From Methanobacteriota archaeon (lineage in GTDB: Archaea; Thermoplasmatota; Poseidoniia; Poseidoniales; Poseidoniaceae), in NCBI GenBank assembly GCA_002731395.1, contig PCBQ01000071.1:1-12556 (forward strand): DNA of 12,556 nt, written 5' to 3'. The notes under the pieces were generated by a model. The model saw nothing but the letters and a program-made list of their open reading frames with translations, was not told the origin of the DNA and searched no databases. Both the position numbers and the translations under genes were made by a program. Positions 1 through 7,899 of this stretch are shown piece after piece (position 1 is the first letter of the stretch; each line of letters starts with the position of its first letter).

Positions 1-1
1 C

Positions 2-307
2 AAGGACGCCATCAACGCCGTCATCGTGCTGATGGCCAACCACGCCGTCATGACGTTCCACCGGAACCTTTCGTTCGATATTGTGGCGTCGTTTTACCGT
101 GGCTATCTTCCGTTGATCGGTCCAGGATTGCGGCACGTCATGCAGTTGGTTGAGAACGCTTACATCCACCACGAAGCCAGTTCGCTCACCGAAGAAAACG
201 GGTTGGGCATGAATCACTGGGTGTATTGGTTGCTCGATCGGATGGAAGAGACGTCAAACCCTCTGGAGTACAAGCCCCACCTCAACCAAACCGAGTGGCG
301 CCCCTGA
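2..307 (+). CDS. 3' end of an unrecognised protein gene (5' partial)
   Basis: The reading frame is open from base 2 to the TGA at 305-307 and gives about 101 residues, so the real start lies left of the window. The visible C-terminal part looks mainly helical. It begins with a hydrophobic stretch (NAVIVLMANHAVM), then aromatic-rich segments (SFYRGYLPLIGPGLRHVMQ), then an acidic helix with NHWVYWLLDRMEE, and ends in a polar tail. I do not recognise the family and assign no function. It is co-directional with trm1, whose ATG lies 18 bases after this stop, so the two are probably co-transcribed. No Shine-Dalgarno or TATA element is visible in the gap. The gene is called real because the protein has sensible composition and the spacing to trm1 is tight. 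Confidence 0.75.
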   Translation, partial: KDAINAVIVLMANHAVMTFHRNLSFDIVASFYRGYLPLIGPGLRHVMQLVENAYIHHEASSLTEENGLGMNHWVYWLLDRMEETSNPLEYKPHLNQTEWRP

Positions 308-325
308 AACGCGTCCGCATGGACC

Positions 326-1684
326 ATGAAGGATGGACGTCCGCGCTCCAACATGCAAACGCCTGGGGGCTGGCCGGGCAACCTCTGGTTGGAGGGAGCC
401 ACGCTGGTTCATCTCCCGGCCGAACAACCGAGGCCAGAAGCTCGCCCTCGAGGGCCAGCCAAGCGCATCGGGCCGGGTTTCCTCAACCCCGCCATGGCGC
501 CGGCCAGAACGCGTTCTGTGATGCTGCTGGCCGATGCGCTCGAACACGACTGGTTGGTGCCACAAGGTGCACCCATCCGGGTTTTGGACGCCTTGTGCTC
601 CACCGGCGTTCGCATCCGCCGTTGGCGCCAAGAGCTGCCTGAACATCACATTGGACGCGTGGTGTTGACGGGAAACGATCTGGACGCGCATGCCCTCGAT
701 TGGGCCATGGCCTCATTCGAGGCCCATCCAAGCGGACGACCGACCGCCTCCCGACCCGAACACCGCCAACGGGCGGTGAAACCACGCGAGGTCGAAGGTG
801 TGCATTTCACGCAGGAAGATGCGCGCGTCGCCTTGCTTCGAGGCGGTTGGCAGTGGGTCGATCTCGACCCCTTTGGTTCACCCATGCCTTTCCTCGATGC
901 TGCCCTGCAGGGCATGGCTCGGCGTGGCGTGCTCGAAGTCACCGCCACCGACACGGCGGCCCTGACCGGTTCGAGCGCAGCAAGCGGGCGCCGTCGGTAC
1001 GGATTCCACGGCATGGTGGACCACTACGCACACGACGACGCGGTGCGTGTGTTGCTTGCCAACGTGGCCTTGGCAGCCGCGCGGCAAGACCGGGAAATCA
1101 CACCCCTCATGGCCCTTTTCGACGGCCACCACGTCCGGGTTTCGGTGATGGTCCGCACCTCAAAAAACGGTGCGAGTGCTGTGCACGACCGCATCGGATG
1201 GCGCATTCGAGAACACGACGTGCCCTATCGCTTCGTTCAACACCCAACGCCTGAGGAAACAGAACGCGGCAGCGGCCCGATGTGGACCGGCCCTCTTTGG
1301 CATGCGGGCATCGCCGGTCGAATGACCGAAGCACGAGCGCTTGCGCTGGTGCGCCCTAAGGCTGGCATGGTGGAAGGCTGGCGGAATCAGGGTTTGGTGT
1401 GGGGTGACGACGATGAAGAACACGCCGCGCGTGAGACCAAACGAGGGGTCCGACACATCGCAGAAGCCGCGGGCATCATGGCCATGGACGGTCATGCGAC
1501 GACCTTGCTGAACCTCGATGATCTCCCAAGATGGACCGGTACAGGGCGCACGCCTCGGCTGCAGCATCTCATTGATGCCCTGCATGCAGCAGGTCATGCA
1601 GCCGCCAGGGCACCTGATCTCAATCCGTTCATCGTGACCGATGCGCCTTTCGATGCCGTGGTCCAGACCGCGCAGCAGATGTGA
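326..1684 (+). CDS. trm1: tRNA (guanine(26)-N(2))-dimethyltransferase, Trm1 family
   Basis: Trm1 uses S-adenosylmethionine to convert guanine 26 of tRNAs to N2,N2-dimethylguanine. The 452-residue product has the family signatures in order: EG near 23-24, FLNPAMAPAR at 52-61 (counterpart of the FYNPxMxxNR motif), the SAM-binding VLDALCSTGVRIRRW at 86-100, the catalytic DLDPFGSP at 179-186, and EVTATDTAALTG at 204-215. GPMWTGPLWHAG at 317-328 matches the conserved GPLWxGPLxD element in the C-terminal domain. The loop just before it, which in many relatives carries zinc-binding CxxC pairs, is short here. The whole protein has one cysteine, C91, so the zinc site is absent. The ATG at 326 is used; M10 (ATG at 353) is an alternative. 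It probably forms an operon with the gene ending at 307. Its stop lies 3 bases from the stop of the convergent PAC2 gene. Confidence 0.95.
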   Translation: MKDGRPRSNMQTPGGWPGNLWLEGATLVHLPAEQPRPEARPRGPAKRIGPGFLNPAMAPARTRSVMLLADALEHDWLVPQGAPIRVLDALCSTGVRIRRWRQELPEHHIGRVVLTGNDLDAHALDWAMASFEAHPSGRPTASRPEHRQRAVKPREVEGVHFTQEDARVALLRGGWQWVDLDPFGSPMPFLDAALQGMARRGVLEVTATDTAALTGSSAASGRRRYGFHGMVDHYAHDDAVRVLLANVALAAARQDREITPLMALFDGHHVRVSVMVRTSKNGASAVHDRIGWRIREHDVPYRFVQHPTPEETERGSGPMWTGPLWHAGIAGRMTEARALALVRPKAGMVEGWRNQGLVWGDDDEEHAARETKRGVRHIAEAAGIMAMDGHATTLLNLDDLPRWTGTGRTPRLQHLIDALHAAGHAAARAPDLNPFIVTDAPFDAVVQTAQQM

Positions 1685-1687
1685 CGT

Positions 1688-2467
1688 TTACATCACGGAC
1701 GGATCAAGGCCCGGTTCATCGCCAGACCCGAGCTGATGGCCTGGGCCAATCGGGTCCGGCAACACGGATTTTGCCCGCTCAATCATCTCACGGACGCTGT
1801 CTTCAATGGTTCGCGCGTTCTCCAACAAATCGCTGAGCGGAAGGTCGAGCCCGGTTAAATCAGAAATGGCTTCCACCGCGATGGCGGCGGCCCGTGCATC
1901 AGGATACATCGGGTGGGCTTCAGCGAGCAAGGCGATGATGTCCATGCCGAGTCGATCGCCTTCTCCGAGCAGGAAGCCAGTGATGCCCGATACCACGCCT
2001 TGACGGATGGGCTCGATGCCTGCGGATTTCAGGGCGTTTCGCATGGCGTCGGAGCTCCCAACGCCGTACAAATCACCGCCTTCGAAATCTTTGTCTGGCC
2101 TCAACAGACCGTCAACGATGATCAGTTGGTCGAACCCGCCTTTCGAAAACCACTCGAGCACCGTCGTGGCGAGCGCGATGTCCTTGTCGTCATCAAACTG
2201 AATTTCTGCCGTGAACACGCCGATGCCTTCACCTTGGTACACACGGACTGGATGTTTCGGGACCTCGTTTTGAATCAAGGCAACCGCGGGGAATTCGGCG
2301 TTCAACACCGTTCCCTGCTGCTCCAAGCCAAGGGCGCTGATGACGTGAGAGGCGGCGATGACACCCACCATGCCGGAACTTGAGAATCCACAAATGGCAA
2401 TGCCGCCAGTACGCGGGTCAGCACCCTTGTTCAGCACCAATGCATAGGGTTTGAACGGCGTCTCCAC
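1688..2467 (-). CDS. PAC2-family protein (proteasome assembly chaperone-like)
   Basis: The 259-residue protein belongs to the PAC2 family, which includes eukaryotic proteasome assembly chaperones and the archaeal PbaA/PbaB group. Seen directly are an N-terminal glycine-rich strand-turn (AICGFSSSGMVGVIAASHVI, 24-43), LIIVDGLL at 115-122, and the family hallmark at 164-195, with GFLLGEGDRLGMD followed by ALLAEAHPMYPDARAAA. A C-terminal helix at about 211-235 is followed by a Gly/Pro-rich tail ending PSVM. That tail lacks the hydrophobic-Tyr-X motif used by proteasome-activating partners to dock on the 20S core, so a direct PbaA-like activator role is not supported. The start is GTG at 2467, backed by a strong Shine-Dalgarno site. 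It lies 52 bases downstream of the giant surface-protein gene on the same strand and could be translated from the same message. The link to proteasomes is inferred from family only. Confidence 0.88.
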   Translation of the reverse strand: METPFKPYALVLNKGADPRTGGIAICGFSSSGMVGVIAASHVISALGLEQQGTVLNAEFPAVALIQNEVPKHPVRVYQGEGIGVFTAEIQFDDDKDIALATTVLEWFSKGGFDQLIIVDGLLRPDKDFEGGDLYGVGSSDAMRNALKSAGIEPIRQGVVSGITGFLLGEGDRLGMDIIALLAEAHPMYPDARAAAIAVEAISDLTGLDLPLSDLLENARTIEDSVREMIERAKSVLPDPIGPGHQLGSGDEPGLDPSVM

Positions 2468-2470
2468 GTC

Positions 2471-2478
2471 ATCACCTC
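2471..2478 (-). promoter_or_regulatory. Shine-Dalgarno site for the PAC2-family gene
   Basis: The minus strand reads GAGGTGAT, fully complementary to the AUCACCUC near the archaeal 16S rRNA 3' end. It ends three bases before the GTG at 2467. This decides the GTG start, since no in-frame ATG nearby is better placed. An internal ribosome site fits co-transcription with the upstream surface-protein gene. Confidence 0.75.
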
Positions 2479-2519
2479 GCTTTGACGGCCAGCGCCTCGG
2501 TCAAGAATCCTCGCTCCAC

Positions 2520-5500
2520 TCACTCGTTGTATTCAGACCAATCCTCTTGACCGGCTTCCCTGTACCACCACGTTCCGACTTCGTCCTCGTACCACTCCGT
2601 ACCGAACTCGTCAACGTTGATGCCGTCGTCCGAGGATCCTTGTTCAGCGTCCACTTCTTCCTCTTCGGTGTGGTCAGGTTCCTCGCCCGAAACCTCGGAG
2701 ATGAGGGCATCGCTTGGGCGTTCCTTGACTTCCGGCTGCACGTCCTCAACGGTTGCTCCAGTGGCCTTCAGCTCCGACAAGCTGGTGGTGGTGGTCAAGT
2801 CGACGGCGTCATCACGAGGACTGACTGATCCATATTGGAAGTCATCCAAATCGTCCTCAGTGAAGTCCTCGTCATCCTCCGGTCGCCGCAGCACAACCAC
2901 GGCCACCACGAGGCCAGCGACGATCGCCACGGCCCCCAATCCAAGGATGAGTCCGTTGGAGCCTGACGAAGCCTGGTTCTTGTTGGCGTCTTCTGTGCGT
3001 TCTTCCAGCGTCCATTCGAGGGCGATGGTGCCCTGATAACTGAGGGTAGCATTCGAGGCTGTGGTGAGGGTGTAGGTGGTCGACGCCGCAAAGACCGTTT
3101 CGTCCTCATCGGTCAGATCACGCAGTGTCGTCATCTTCCAGACGACCTGCTGTTCGCCGTTTGCAGCGATGTCTCCATCGCCTTGCATGAGGTCAAAACG
3201 CATGATGCCGAGTGTTTCTGCGCTGGCATCAAAGGACACCGTGACCGAGAACGCGTTCGGATTGCGCAGGGTGCACTGGGTGTTTTGTTCGACGATCACG
3301 TCTCGTGGGAAGGAGCGCGTGGTGCAGTCGCTGACCTGCAGAGCAAGAAGGTCGGTCACCTCGACCGGATCATCGGTGCCACCGCCTCCTGTCGATTGAT
3401 TCCCTGAATCAGGCCCTCCATTGTCCGTGCTTCGCTCGAGGGTCACCTCATGAACGGCAGGGACGATGACCCAGGGCTGAGCGCTGTTGTCCAACGAAAA
3501 ACGAACCGTGACGGCTTCGGTGGAGGTCGATTCAAGCAGGTACGTCCCGCCGGTTGGTGTCAACGACCCCGTGCCCAGTTCAGTGCCATCCGCTCCCAAC
3601 ACGGTGTACGACATCGAGAGCAGGGGTGCGGCCCCAAGTTGTTCGACCAAGGTTTCCTCGACGGTGAGCGCAATGGACCACGTCGCGTCATCCGTGACTT
3701 GCACGATGGTGGGGGCATCCACACCGACCTGGACGGTACCGTACCCGAGCGTGCTCTGGGCCACGCCGCCCCACGGCTGGCGCGACGGATCGTTGCTCAT
3801 GCCGACAACGCCGTAGACGAGGGTTAACTCACCGACGTTTTGCGCCATCTGAGTGTCCCACGCCATCAGGCTCGTTTCTTCGAGCCCGATGAAGTGGCCG
3901 TTTGCATCTGTGCTTCCCGTGATGTTGCGGGAGAAACCACTGGCTGGATGTTCGATACGGAGCCAGGCCGAGGCTTCGTTCAACGCCTCGCCGTTGGCCG
4001 TAACCTCAACGGTTGCTTTGAGAGGGGCGTCAAGAGGAATCAGCCGCACGCCTCCGGCGGTCGCGTCCCCTTCCAAAACCAATGAGACGTTTGTGTCTCG
4101 AAGGCTGTCGTTGCGTGGCAGGACTGGGCCGGTGGTCACCAGCGTGCTCGTGTTGCCGTGCTCATCGATGGCCAAAACACCGACATGGTACGCCGTACCG
4201 TCAGTCAACGAGGCGGAAGGGGTTACCGTCGAAGATGCATCACTGAAGGCCGATGACATGTTTACCGTCACCGGTGTTGAGCTGCCAGTGTCCACGTTGA
4301 CGACAGGTGTCAGGCCTGCGGTCGAATTGAACGGTTGCGCCCTGACGAAAATCTGGAAGGATTGGGCCGTCGTGGTGGCGTCGTCCCACCACACCGACAG
4401 GTGACCGCCTTGATCTCCTTCAACGTCTGCGGCCGTGAGGTTGGTGACCGCCGGCGGGGGTGCGGGATAGGGCACTTCGACCGTCAGCACGTCAGAGAGG
4501 TTGCTGCGCAAACCGAAGACGTGCCGTGAGCGAACCGCGTAATCGTACACGTCACCGTAATTCACGTTCATGTCCACGGTCATGTTGAGGCCTGCGTCAC
4601 CGTAAGGTGTGGAAAGGTCGATGGCGGAGCCGTTTGGCACGCGATACACGTCGAAACCAAGCAGCCCTTCACCGAACTCGTTAACGTCCTGCCAGGTCAA
4701 TTCCACCATGCTGGGCGTTAACCCTGTCAGCGATAATTCAGGGGCTGGAGGCCGCGCGATGTTTGGCGCCCCGTCAAGGTAAGGTCCGACGACATCGGTC
4801 AGCCTGAGCACGCCGGCCTCGGTGCTGTTGAAGGGAAGGGGAATCCGGAAACTGCCCGTTCCGAGTTGCATCTTTTGGTTGACAAGGTTGGAGAGGTTCC
4901 CCACCACGCTTGGGTTGTTTTCAATGCTGAGACGTGCATCGTAGGCGATGTCGATCAAGGTGGTGTTGAGCATCCCATCAGCGGTGGCCTCGAGCGTGAA
5001 ATTCAGATGGGCCATGGTCACACCAAACCCGTCCGTGCTGGTCGAAAGGGCCATCACATGACCAGCAAGGGCGGTCTTGATGGCGCCCACCGTGTCGCTG
5101 ACGGAGAGCACGCCGTGATGGGTGGTGTTGGCGGTACCGCCATAGCCAGAAGTGCTGATTTCGTTCGTTCCATCGCCCTCGACGTCGAGCCCGATGCTGT
5201 GCCAACCTCCAACGAAGATGCCAGCCTGGTTCTCGCCCGCAGCCACCACCTGTTCTTGGTGACCGTCGCCGTCAAGGTCCGCGAAGATGATGTCCAGCGG
5301 TATGCTCCATGGGCTAAGCTTGACCGGCGACGCCAGATCCAACCCGCTTCCGTTTGAGGGTCGATGCGTTAGGTTGCCTTCCAACGTGGCCGCATTTCCG
5401 TCGCTGGAGCCTGATTCCACCATGAACAACGAAGGCACGCCGTCGCCGTCGTGGTCACCAAAGCTCGCGTTGGTCAGGGTGAACGGATCGTAGTCGGTGT

Positions 5501-6872
5501 GCTCGCTGACCTCCCACGTGTTTCCGTTGTTGATCGCGACCACGTGCTCAAGGTTCCCAGCTCCTGAGACGAAGTCGGTGTCACCGTCGCCGTCAAGGTC
5601 CACGGGGAGCATGCCTCCGCGAAGGTCGCTGAACCGATCCGGGCCTTGGGCCTGTTCGACAAATCGACCGTCCCATTTCAACTCCCAAGCTTGGTAACTG
5701 CTCCACCAGTTGGAGCCACGATGCACGACGATGGCCGTCACATCGGTGTTTTGATTGCTCATGGCGCCAACGTAAATGTCCTGCAAATTGGCGGCATTGA
5801 AGGTCCCGTTTCGGTAAATGTACTCGGTGGATTTGGTCAGAAACTGGTCTCCGACAGGCGAAAAAGGATTGAGCACAAAGATGCCTTGTGTGCCACCCTG
5901 GCCGTGAATCGAGAGAATGTCTGCGTACCCATCGTTGGTAAAATCCCCCACGGCGGCTTTCTTCAGCCGATCGTCCATGGTGACGTTGAGCGTCGCGTTC
6001 CACTGCAGGTGGGCGAGGGGGCTGCTGGAATTGACCGCTGTGGTGTTGGAGAGGTGCAAGCACGCGTCCACTTCGAGCTCCGCCCACGTGAACACGTCTT
6101 GTCGGCTGTCGTTGTTGAAATCGCCAAGCTCGAAGTTTTGGCTGTCGTCGCACGTGCCCGTCCAATTGGACATCACCAGTTGACGTGTCGTCAGGTTGTA
6201 ATCCAGCACAGCGAAAGCCGTGCCGTTTCCTGTGGTCGCGTTGTTGTCGGAAAGCACCACAATCTCGTCGCTGCCGTCACCGTCCATGTCGCCTGCCTTC
6301 ATGTCCACAAAGTCGCCAATGGCCTGGAAGGAGGTGCTCACGTTCGGAATGAAGCTCAGGCTCACCGCTGCGGCACCAACGGCTGCGTTCTCCGGCAGGA
6401 GGATGTCACTGCTCACCGAAGCAGCGCTCACGTTCGCTGTGGTGGCAAGATGATCAGAGGAACCGCCATGGACAAACACCGACTGATGGCCAAGCGCACC
6501 GTAACCTTGCCCTTCGAAAGCCCACTCCTTGACGCCGTCTTCGTCGATGTCCAACCACACTTGCCCAGGCGTGTCAAGGGCATCATCCACGTCGACCACG
6601 AGACTCAAGCCATTCATGGTCACGTCGCGTGGGATGGAAAGGCCAAGCGATGCGTTGCTGGCTCCACCGAGGAGATCGATGTCTTCGTTGATCATCCCGG
6701 TCTCAAATGAAGTGAGGGTTCCAGTACCGCCGCCGGCGCTGGTTTGCGGCATCGGTGACAAGGAAATCAGCATCAAAAGCACCAGCAAGGAGGCTCGGGC
6801 TCGGACGCGGCCTTGTCGGGGCATGGACGTCTTGGGTCCCCCGGCCTTCATTTTCCTATCGCATCTTGGCAT
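2520..6872 (-). CDS. Giant membrane-anchored surface protein: FG-GAP propeller, Fn3 domains, TM helix, acidic Trp-rich tail
   Basis: Residues are numbered from the ATG at 6872 (1450 in all). A signal peptide has a basic n-region (RQGRVRARA), a hydrophobic core at 29-38 and probable cleavage near TSA at 44-46. The true start may be M8 (6851) or M17 (6824), which gives a more usual short n-region. FG-GAP-type calcium motifs occur at about 108 (DIDEDG), 195 (DMDGDG), 251, 310, 425 (DLDGDG), 473 (DHDGDG), 532 (DLDGDG) and 563 (DVEGDG), suggesting a beta-propeller. Two fibronectin-III-like domains follow (about 707-802 and 806-918), then other beta-rich domains to about 1290. Cysteine pairs C241/C271 and C1183/C1200 may form disulfides. 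One transmembrane helix lies at about 1307-1328, followed by RR and a roughly 120-residue acidic tail ending in a Trp-rich segment (1427-1448). All 33 N-X-S/T sequons lie before the helix. Topology is therefore outside-N, inside-C. Adhesion or substrate binding is likely; no catalytic motif is seen. Confidence 0.9.
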   Translation of the reverse strand: MPRCDRKMKAGGPKTSMPRQGRVRARASLLVLLMLISLSPMPQTSAGGGTGTLTSFETGMINEDIDLLGGASNASLGLSIPRDVTMNGLSLVVDVDDALDTPGQVWLDIDEDGVKEWAFEGQGYGALGHQSVFVHGGSSDHLATTANVSAASVSSDILLPENAAVGAAAVSLSFIPNVSTSFQAIGDFVDMKAGDMDGDGSDEIVVLSDNNATTGNGTAFAVLDYNLTTRQLVMSNWTGTCDDSQNFELGDFNNDSRQDVFTWAELEVDACLHLSNTTAVNSSSPLAHLQWNATLNVTMDDRLKKAAVGDFTNDGYADILSIHGQGGTQGIFVLNPFSPVGDQFLTKSTEYIYRNGTFNAANLQDIYVGAMSNQNTDVTAIVVHRGSNWWSSYQAWELKWDGRFVEQAQGPDRFSDLRGGMLPVDLDGDGDTDFVSGAGNLEHVVAINNGNTWEVSEHTDYDPFTLTNASFGDHDGDGVPSLFMVESGSSDGNAATLEGNLTHRPSNGSGLDLASPVKLSPWSIPLDIIFADLDGDGHQEQVVAAGENQAGIFVGGWHSIGLDVEGDGTNEISTSGYGGTANTTHHGVLSVSDTVGAIKTALAGHVMALSTSTDGFGVTMAHLNFTLEATADGMLNTTLIDIAYDARLSIENNPSVVGNLSNLVNQKMQLGTGSFRIPLPFNSTEAGVLRLTDVVGPYLDGAPNIARPPAPELSLTGLTPSMVELTWQDVNEFGEGLLGFDVYRVPNGSAIDLSTPYGDAGLNMTVDMNVNYGDVYDYAVRSRHVFGLRSNLSDVLTVEVPYPAPPPAVTNLTAADVEGDQGGHLSVWWDDATTTAQSFQIFVRAQPFNSTAGLTPVVNVDTGSSTPVTVNMSSAFSDASSTVTPSASLTDGTAYHVGVLAIDEHGNTSTLVTTGPVLPRNDSLRDTNVSLVLEGDATAGGVRLIPLDAPLKATVEVTANGEALNEASAWLRIEHPASGFSRNITGSTDANGHFIGLEETSLMAWDTQMAQNVGELTLVYGVVGMSNDPSRQPWGGVAQSTLGYGTVQVGVDAPTIVQVTDDATWSIALTVEETLVEQLGAAPLLSMSYTVLGADGTELGTGSLTPTGGTYLLESTSTEAVTVRFSLDNSAQPWVIVPAVHEVTLERSTDNGGPDSGNQSTGGGGTDDPVEVTDLLALQVSDCTTRSFPRDVIVEQNTQCTLRNPNAFSVTVSFDASAETLGIMRFDLMQGDGDIAANGEQQVVWKMTTLRDLTDEDETVFAASTTYTLTTASNATLSYQGTIALEWTLEERTEDANKNQASSGSNGLILGLGAVAIVAGLVVAVVVLRRPEDDEDFTEDDLDDFQYGSVSPRDDAVDLTTTTSLSELKATGATVEDVQPEVKERPSDALISEVSGEEPDHTEEEEVDAEQGSSDDGINVDEFGTEWYEDEVGTWWYREAGQEDWSEYNE

Positions 6873-6924
6873 GAGCGGGGGGTGCGGTTTCCCCTTCTTG
6901 TGAGGCTACGGGCGACCGCCAATG

Positions 6925-6932
6925 CTTAACTA
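6925..6932 (+). promoter_or_regulatory. TATA-like box for the winged-helix/pentapeptide operon
   Basis: CTTAACTA is the only AT-rich stretch in the 82-base gap between the divergent genes. It is centred about 26-27 bases upstream of the ATG at 6955, the spacing expected when an archaeal transcript starts at or next to the start codon. No Shine-Dalgarno site precedes that ATG, which agrees with a leaderless message. The assignment rests on position and composition only. Confidence 0.5.
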
Positions 6933-6954
6933 TGCAAGCAATTGAGAACAGGAC

Positions 6955-7449
6955 ATGACTGAAGCAGTTGTCCGTATCCTCGCTGGCGACATCGAAGTGA
7001 AGATCACCGGGACCACAAACCAAGTTGAAGAACGAATTGCAGAACTCCAAGAAGAGGGCGCATGGTCCTCTGTTTTGGACCGACTGCGCATGGCACGAGA
7101 AGCCGCCGTTGAAGCAGCGGCGAAGACCATCGGTAGTGCTGAATTGCCCGAGCGCGGTGCGGCCTTCCACCACCTCGTGGCCGGTGCTGGCCTTGAGCGC
7201 AAGCCCGATATGGTGCTCGCGGCGATTCACTACCTCCGTGACGTCGAAGGTGTGCACGACTCCCCACCTCGTGTTGTGGCACAACTCTTCGAAGACGCCG
7301 GCCTTGAGGCGCCAGGAAACCTCTCGCTGTACTTGAACCGGTTGCGTGAGCGCGGTTTGCTCGAAATCCCCGAAAGCGGTGCAGGAAAGAACCGCTTCGT
7401 GGTGCTCACCCCCGCGGGGCGACGTCACCTTGATGAACGCACCATGTGA
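6955..7449 (+). CDS. Winged-helix-like DNA-binding protein (archaeal, two-domain)
   Basis: The 164-residue protein has two parts. Residues 3-32 form a beta-beta-alpha module (VVRILAGDIEVKITGT then a helix ending AELQEE), followed by a helical linker (38-60). Residues 82-160 resemble a winged helix seen in archaeal proteins: KPDMVLAAIHYLRDVEGV, a second helix (RVVAQLFEDAGL), a probable recognition helix (GNLSLYLNRLRERGLL), and a wing with basic residues leading to FVVLTPAGRRHL. This is the usual KPD-VLAA-YYL...N-S-I...G-L...LT-G layout of a transcription-regulator-like fold. The DNA target is unknown. It is the first gene of a tight two-gene operon, with the pentapeptide-repeat gene starting 9 bases after its stop. 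The ATG is preceded by a TATA-like box and no ribosome site, so it is probably leaderless. Nucleic-acid binding is inferred from fold pattern only. Confidence 0.82.
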   Translation: MTEAVVRILAGDIEVKITGTTNQVEERIAELQEEGAWSSVLDRLRMAREAAVEAAAKTIGSAELPERGAAFHHLVAGAGLERKPDMVLAAIHYLRDVEGVHDSPPRVVAQLFEDAGLEAPGNLSLYLNRLRERGLLEIPESGAGKNRFVVLTPAGRRHLDERTM

Positions 7450-7452
7450 GGT
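7448..7452 (+). promoter_or_regulatory. Shine-Dalgarno site for the pentapeptide-repeat gene
   Basis: GAGGT overlaps the TGA stop of the winged-helix gene and sits 6 bases before the ATG at 7459. It supports that start over the ATG two codons later and shows the gene is translated as the second cistron of the operon. Confidence 0.6.
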
Positions 7453-7458
7453 TCGCTC

Positions 7459-7899
7459 ATGGTCATGTCCGCGTCTGGGGACGACCCCAGGGACGGTCCG
7501 AGTGAAGAAGCCGAAGTCCTTGATTGGTCTTTTCAGAACAAGACCAACGCATTGTTGCGAGGCGGTCGACACCGCGGCTCTACCTTCCGACGGGCCATCC
7601 TTGATGGCGCTGATTTGACGGAAGCCGACTTCACCGAGTGTGATTTTCGCCGAGCGTCCATGGTCGAGGCGGATCTGATGAAAAGCGCCTTCGATGGGGC
7701 GGACTTGCGTGGAGCAGACCTGCGCAAAGCGAGGATGAACCTCTCCAATTTCCGGAACTGCAAACTCGCTGGGGCAGATTTGCGCGGCATCCGAGGAAAG
7801 TACGCCATTTGGCAAGGCAGCGATTGGTGGAACGCAACGCTGGATGAGAAGTTGGAGAAGGCCTTGAAGAAAAAGTGGCCAAAACCCGACGATGCCTGA
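7459..7899 (+). CDS. Pentapeptide-repeat protein
   Basis: Residues 41-110 of 146 form 14 back-to-back pentapeptides in perfect register, such as ADLTE, ADFTE, CDFRR, ADLMK, ADLRG and ADLRK, matching the A(D/N)LXX consensus with L, F, I or M at the centre. By family knowledge these fold as a right-handed four-sided beta-helix, here about three and a half turns. An acidic N-terminal extension (1-30) precedes the repeats. After them come an aromatic segment (YAIWQGSDWWN) and a basic helix (KLEKALKKKW). There is no signal peptide or transmembrane segment, so it is cytoplasmic. Some pentapeptide proteins mimic DNA and bind gyrase, but nothing here shows that role. It is the second gene of the operon with the winged-helix protein. 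Its TGA stop abuts the stop of the convergent membrane-protein gene. Confidence 0.9.
   Translation: MVMSASGDDPRDGPSEEAEVLDWSFQNKTNALLRGGRHRGSTFRRAILDGADLTEADFTECDFRRASMVEADLMKSAFDGADLRGADLRKARMNLSNFRNCKLAGADLRGIRGKYAIWQGSDWWNATLDEKLEKALKKKWPKPDDA

Noticed and set aside
5646..6710. Open frame of 354 codons on the plus strand
   Set aside because: It lies antisense inside the giant surface-protein gene, whose domains, signal peptide and topology are clear. The translation is rich in His, Val and Arg without any domain, as expected for the shadow of a GC-rich gene.
6856..7815. Open frame of 319 codons on the minus strand
   Set aside because: It is antisense to the winged-helix and pentapeptide genes, both strongly supported by repeats and fold pattern, and its translation shows no recognisable feature.
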